From an uncultured Haloferula sp. (lineage in GTDB: Bacteria > Verrucomicrobiota > Verrucomicrobiae > Verrucomicrobiales > Akkermansiaceae), in the NCBI GenBank assembly GCA_946481625.1, contig CAMLOZ010000141.1, forward strand, positions 1 through 7,838: a stretch of DNA of 7,838 nucleotides, written 5' to 3'. The notes below the pieces were generated by a model that made no database searches, had not been told where the DNA came from, and saw only the letters and a program-made list of their open reading frames with translations. Below, in pieces: positions 5,588-7,838 of the stretch (positions within the stretch are counted from its first letter, which is position 1; every line of letters starts with the position of its first letter). A program made the position numbers and the translations under genes.

Positions 5588-6421
5588 ATGATCCGACTCT
5601 CCGTATTTTTCCTCGCTTTCGCCTCCCTGGTCCGCGCCGACGATGAGGTTCAGCCGCCGCGCGACCCCGCTTACAAGCTGGTATGGGCGGACGAATTCGA
5701 GGGCGACGGGCCGGTGGACGAAACCAAGTGGCGGTTCGAGGAAGGCTTCGTGCGCAATCACGAACTGCAGTGGTACCAGAAGGACAACGCGGTGCGGAAA
5801 GACGGCCTGCTGGTGATCGAGGCCCGGCGCGAGAAGGTCCGGAACCCCCGCTTCGAGGAGGGCTCCCGCGACTGGAGGAAGCGACGCGGGGAAGCGGAAT
5901 ACACTTCGTCATCCATCACCACGATGGGGAAGCACGATTGGAAGTTCGGGCGTTTCGAGGTGAGGGCGCGCTTCAATCCGCTTCCGGGTCTATGGCCCGC
6001 GATCTGGACCACCGGCCGCGGGCGCTGGCCGCATGGCGGGGAGATCGACATCCTCGAATACTACAGCGGTCGTATTTACGCGAACTTCTGCTGGTCCGGG
6101 AAGCACGGCCGCGACGTGTGGAATACCGGTTCGCATTCCATCGGCCGCTTCGTCCGCGATGACTCGTGGAAGGACAAGTTTCATCATTGGGTTCTCGAAT
6201 GGGACGAACAAAAGATGACCGTCTGGCTTGATGGCGAGATATTGAACACCCAGCTCATGAAGCACGTGCAGAACCAGGATGGACCCGTGGTGAATCCCTT
6301 CCTCGCGCCGCATGCCTTTCGTCTGAATTTCGCCATCGGCGGGCCGCAGGGCGGGGACCCCTCCGGCACTTCGTTTCCGCAGCGCTACGAGGTGGACTAC
6401 GTGCGGATCTATCAGAAATGA
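5588..6421 (+). CDS. Secreted GH16 family beta-glucanase (laminarinase-like)
   Basis: Endo-acting glycoside hydrolase of family 16, most likely cleaving beta-1,3(1,4)-glucans such as laminarin outside the cytoplasm. The 277-residue protein starts with a Sec signal peptide (MIRLSVFFLAFASLVRA, predicted cut after A17), and the rest is one GH16 domain: LVWADEFEGD (31-40), NHELQWYQKDNAVRKDGLLVIEAR (57-80), GRFEVRARFN..GLWPAIW, the catalytic GGEIDILE with E152 nucleophile, D154 and E157 acid/base (the beta-bulge EIDIxE form), LNFAIGG (246-252) and a closing YEVDYVRIYQK. No binding module is attached. Start: the frame is open to a TTG at 5561, but only the ATG at 5588 gives a clean signal peptide. 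Substrate cannot be fixed from motifs alone; agar or carrageenan enzymes share the fold, but the NHELQWY region favours glucan. No Shine-Dalgarno. Confidence 0.94.
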   Translation: MIRLSVFFLAFASLVRADDEVQPPRDPAYKLVWADEFEGDGPVDETKWRFEEGFVRNHELQWYQKDNAVRKDGLLVIEARREKVRNPRFEEGSRDWRKRRGEAEYTSSSITTMGKHDWKFGRFEVRARFNPLPGLWPAIWTTGRGRWPHGGEIDILEYYSGRIYANFCWSGKHGRDVWNTGSHSIGRFVRDDSWKDKFHHWVLEWDEQKMTVWLDGEILNTQLMKHVQNQDGPVVNPFLAPHAFRLNFAIGGPQGGDPSGTSFPQRYEVDYVRIYQK

Positions 6422-6427
6422 AGGCGG

Positions 6428-6448
6428 GGACGCCTTTCCAAGGCGTCC
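6428..6448. terminator. Perfect 9-bp hairpin between convergent genes
   Basis: GGACGCCTT (6428-6436) pairs perfectly with AAGGCGTCC (6440-6448) around a TCC loop, starting 7 bp after the GH16 stop. No T-tract follows on either strand, so it is not a classic intrinsic terminator. It could block 3' exonucleases, act weakly as a terminator, or be one copy of a dispersed palindromic repeat. The rest of 6449-6537 shows nothing I can name. Confidence 0.5.
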
Positions 6449-6537
6449 GGCTTATGGGGCGGCGTGATTCCCCGGGCAAGCTGGTGCCATGAATTCCGGC
6501 CGTCCCCCGCCGGCCGTTTCGGAGAAACATCCCTGCT

Positions 6538-7410
6538 TCACCGGCGGCACCTGATTCTCACGAGCGTTTCCGCCAGCAATTCCTTCTCACCGATCTTCTC
6601 CGCCCACGCCTCCGCTTCCTCGGGCGCAACAATCGCCAGCGCTGCCGCGTAGGCCGCGCACGCTTCATCCCGAGCCGGACCCGCGGCCAAAGTTTCGATC
6701 CAGGCCGCGGGCGCCCCCCGCTCTTGTTGCGTCCATATCCCGATCAAGGATGGCATCGCCGCTTTCATCGTGCGCTCGTCGTCGAATTCCATCACCCACG
6801 CCGCCGCGGCGTGAGCATCCTGCTGGGTCCAGCGCTGCACGGTTGCAGCAAGCACCGCATCCACCGCCCGCGGGGTCACGTTTCCATCTGCCAGAAGCCG
6901 GGCTATCCGCGGCGGATCCACCTCCGCCAAAGCCGGGAGCACACTGCATTCGACCAAGCTGCGGATTTCCTCCCCGCTCTCATCTCTCGCAAGCCATTCG
7001 AATGCGGCCGACGGATCGCCCGTTGCTTGCTGCGCCAGCGCGAAACCTAACATCTCGCCGCGCTGCCGCGGATCGGAGATTCCTTCGGCACAGCGGATCG
7101 CAAGTGCCGGGGAATAACCGACCACTTCCACGGCAACCACGCCAAGCGCCGCATTCCGCGCCTCCCCTTCAAGCGCCATCGCCCAGCCCGCCGCCGCATC
7201 GGGATCACGTCCTGCCCATGCCGCGAGACTCGCAGTCGTAGGCCGCATCCCGTAGCGCGGGAGATCCCGCCCGGACTTCGCCGGACGGGAGTCCACAATC
7301 CCATCACCGGCCGGAAGACCGGCCATCCAAACCCCGACGGCAAGCGCCGCCATCAGCACTGGAACCCAACTCACAGTTCTCATGGTCGATTGCCGTCGGG
7401 GTGGATTCAT
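6538..7410 (-). CDS. Membrane-anchored or exported alpha-helical tandem-repeat protein
   Basis: Not a recognised named family. The 290-residue product has a basic N-terminus (PRRQSTMR) and a single hydrophobic segment at about 13-32, acting as a signal peptide or membrane anchor, then a polar linker. From about residue 60 to the end it is built of degenerate helical units of about 32-33 residues. Each carries a (D)P-x-x-A-x-x-(W) type step: DPDAAAGWAMAL (69-80), SPALAIRC (100-107), DPSAAFEWL (132-140), DPPRIARLL (165-173), DAHAAAAWVMEF (198-209), GAPAAWIETL (232-241) and APEEAEAWAEKI (262-273). This suggests a TPR/SEL1-like or HEAT-like solenoid for protein contacts. A start at 7383 (MRTVSWVP) is equally possible; neither has a ribosome site. 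It begins 10 bp after the stop of the LamG-like gene, so co-transcription is likely. Confidence 0.82.
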   Translation of the reverse strand: MNPPRRQSTMRTVSWVPVLMAALAVGVWMAGLPAGDGIVDSRPAKSGRDLPRYGMRPTTASLAAWAGRDPDAAAGWAMALEGEARNAALGVVAVEVVGYSPALAIRCAEGISDPRQRGEMLGFALAQQATGDPSAAFEWLARDESGEEIRSLVECSVLPALAEVDPPRIARLLADGNVTPRAVDAVLAATVQRWTQQDAHAAAAWVMEFDDERTMKAAMPSLIGIWTQQERGAPAAWIETLAAGPARDEACAAYAAALAIVAPEEAEAWAEKIGEKELLAETLVRIRCRR

Positions 7411-7420
7411 TCCGGGGATA

Positions 7421-7838
7421 TCAGGGAGTGACCGTCACATTGTCGAAGACCGCGGTGCAGTCTGTCGCGTTGTTGTGGGACGTCACCGCCAGACCGATCT
7501 GGATGTTGCTCGCCATCGCGATCGTCTGGCTTCCGAGCGTTGTCCACGAAGAGCCGTCGGACGAATGGGAGGTTGTCAGCGTGTTGCCGTTCCGGATGAT
7601 CCTCACCCAGCGCGGTGCGGTGATGCCGGTGGTCGTCGTGCTCGTGCTCGTGCCGCCGGTCGTCGCGCGGCGTTGGAAGGAGACACCGCTGCTTGGAGTG
7701 ATCACGATCATCGCGTGTTTCGATCCCGCTGTCAGGCTTTCACGGATCATCACGCCGGCCTTGGCCCAGGCGTTGGTGTTCTCGACCGAGGCGACGCGTG
7801 CCGTGATCTCGCCGTCGCCGCTGAGCGGTTGCCAGACA
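7421..7838 (-). CDS. C-terminal end of a secreted protein with LamG/DUF1349-like domain (partial)
   Basis: The minus frame is open from the window edge to a stop at 7421 (138 residues seen). The first M in the frame is internal, since coding runs on past position 7838. The sequence is a beta-rich concanavalin-like module often found at the ends of large secreted proteins in Verrucomicrobiota and Planctomycetota: [33 protein letters not shown], a Thr/Ser-rich loop, [35 protein letters not shown] and [10 protein letters not shown] before the terminal FDNVTVTP. These modules are thought to bind carbohydrate or act as packing domains. The protein ends right after the domain with no PEP-CTERM-type sorting signal. 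What lies N-terminal (enzyme or adhesin) cannot be seen. It is followed 10 bp later by the repeat protein. Confidence 0.87.
   Translation of the reverse strand, partial: VWQPLSGDGEITARVASVENTNAWAKAGVMIRESLTAGSKHAMIVITPSSGVSFQRRATTGGTSTSTTTTGITAPRWVRIIRNGNTLTTSHSSDGSSWTTLGSQTIAMASNIQIGLAVTSHNNATDCTAVFDNVTVTP

Noticed and set aside
5441..5761. Upstream extension of the alkD-like frame
   Set aside because: It covers the intergenic region and the antisense of the GH16 signal peptide, and reads as low-complexity charged sequence.
7428..7438. GTGACCGTCAC perfect palindrome
   Set aside because: It falls in the last codons of the LamG-like gene (Val-Thr-Val-Thr) and is explained by codon choice in a repeated dipeptide.
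1..7838. CRISPR array, insertion sequence, tRNA/rRNA, toxin-antitoxin or defence island
   Set aside because: No regularly spaced direct repeats, transposase motifs, cloverleaf-like sequences, nuclease/ATPase defence genes or reverse transcriptase were found; the genes are metabolic, envelope or carbohydrate-related.

Overview
The window is GC-rich, gene-dense bacterial DNA. It holds nine protein-coding genes, and two of them (at the two edges) are cut by the window. The gene content best fits a member of the Verrucomicrobiota, perhaps the Luteolibacter/Haloferula group. The pointers are an SH3-like lipoprotein with a proline-rich tail, a secreted GH16 glucanase, a degenerate ~33-residue repeat protein and a secreted LamG/DUF1349-like module. 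Almost no gene has a usable Shine-Dalgarno sequence. The assignment is inference from gene flavour, not from a marker gene.

Layout. At 1-986 (minus) lies a partial avtA (valine-pyruvate aminotransferase), divergent from a BCP/AhpE-type peroxiredoxin at 1062-1556 (plus). A very compact divergent promoter region lies between them. A strong two-way terminator (1583-1620) separates the peroxiredoxin from a convergent minus-strand cluster that reads from 3440 down to 1630: a small two-helix membrane protein, an RmlD-like sugar-nucleotide reductase that starts one base after the previous stop, and a lipoprotein. Divergent from that cluster is manC (3636-4718, plus). The shared 195-bp control region carries an 18-bp near-perfect palindrome of the LacI-family type.

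Convergent with manC is an AlkD-like HEAT-repeat protein (4730-5440, minus). It is divergent from a secreted GH16 beta-glucanase (5588-6421, plus), with an inverted repeat in between. The right end is a minus-strand pair: the C-terminal part of a large secreted protein ending in a LamG/DUF1349-like domain (7421 to the window edge), then, 10 bp downstream, a membrane-anchored tandem-repeat protein (6538-7410).

How the genes fit together. manC (GDP-mannose supply) and the RmlD-like gene (deoxysugar-nucleotide reduction) point to surface polysaccharide or glycan synthesis, and the SH3-like lipoprotein and small membrane protein are plausible envelope partners. The GH16 enzyme and the LamG-like protein point to use of external polysaccharide. 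avtA, the peroxiredoxin and the AlkD-like gene are housekeeping or stress functions. I see no CRISPR array, insertion sequence, tRNA, rRNA, phage gene or recognisable defence island. The most interesting signals are regulatory (face-to-face promoters, the palindrome, near-leaderless starts) plus the repeat protein and an AlkD homologue that seems to lack glycosylase residues.
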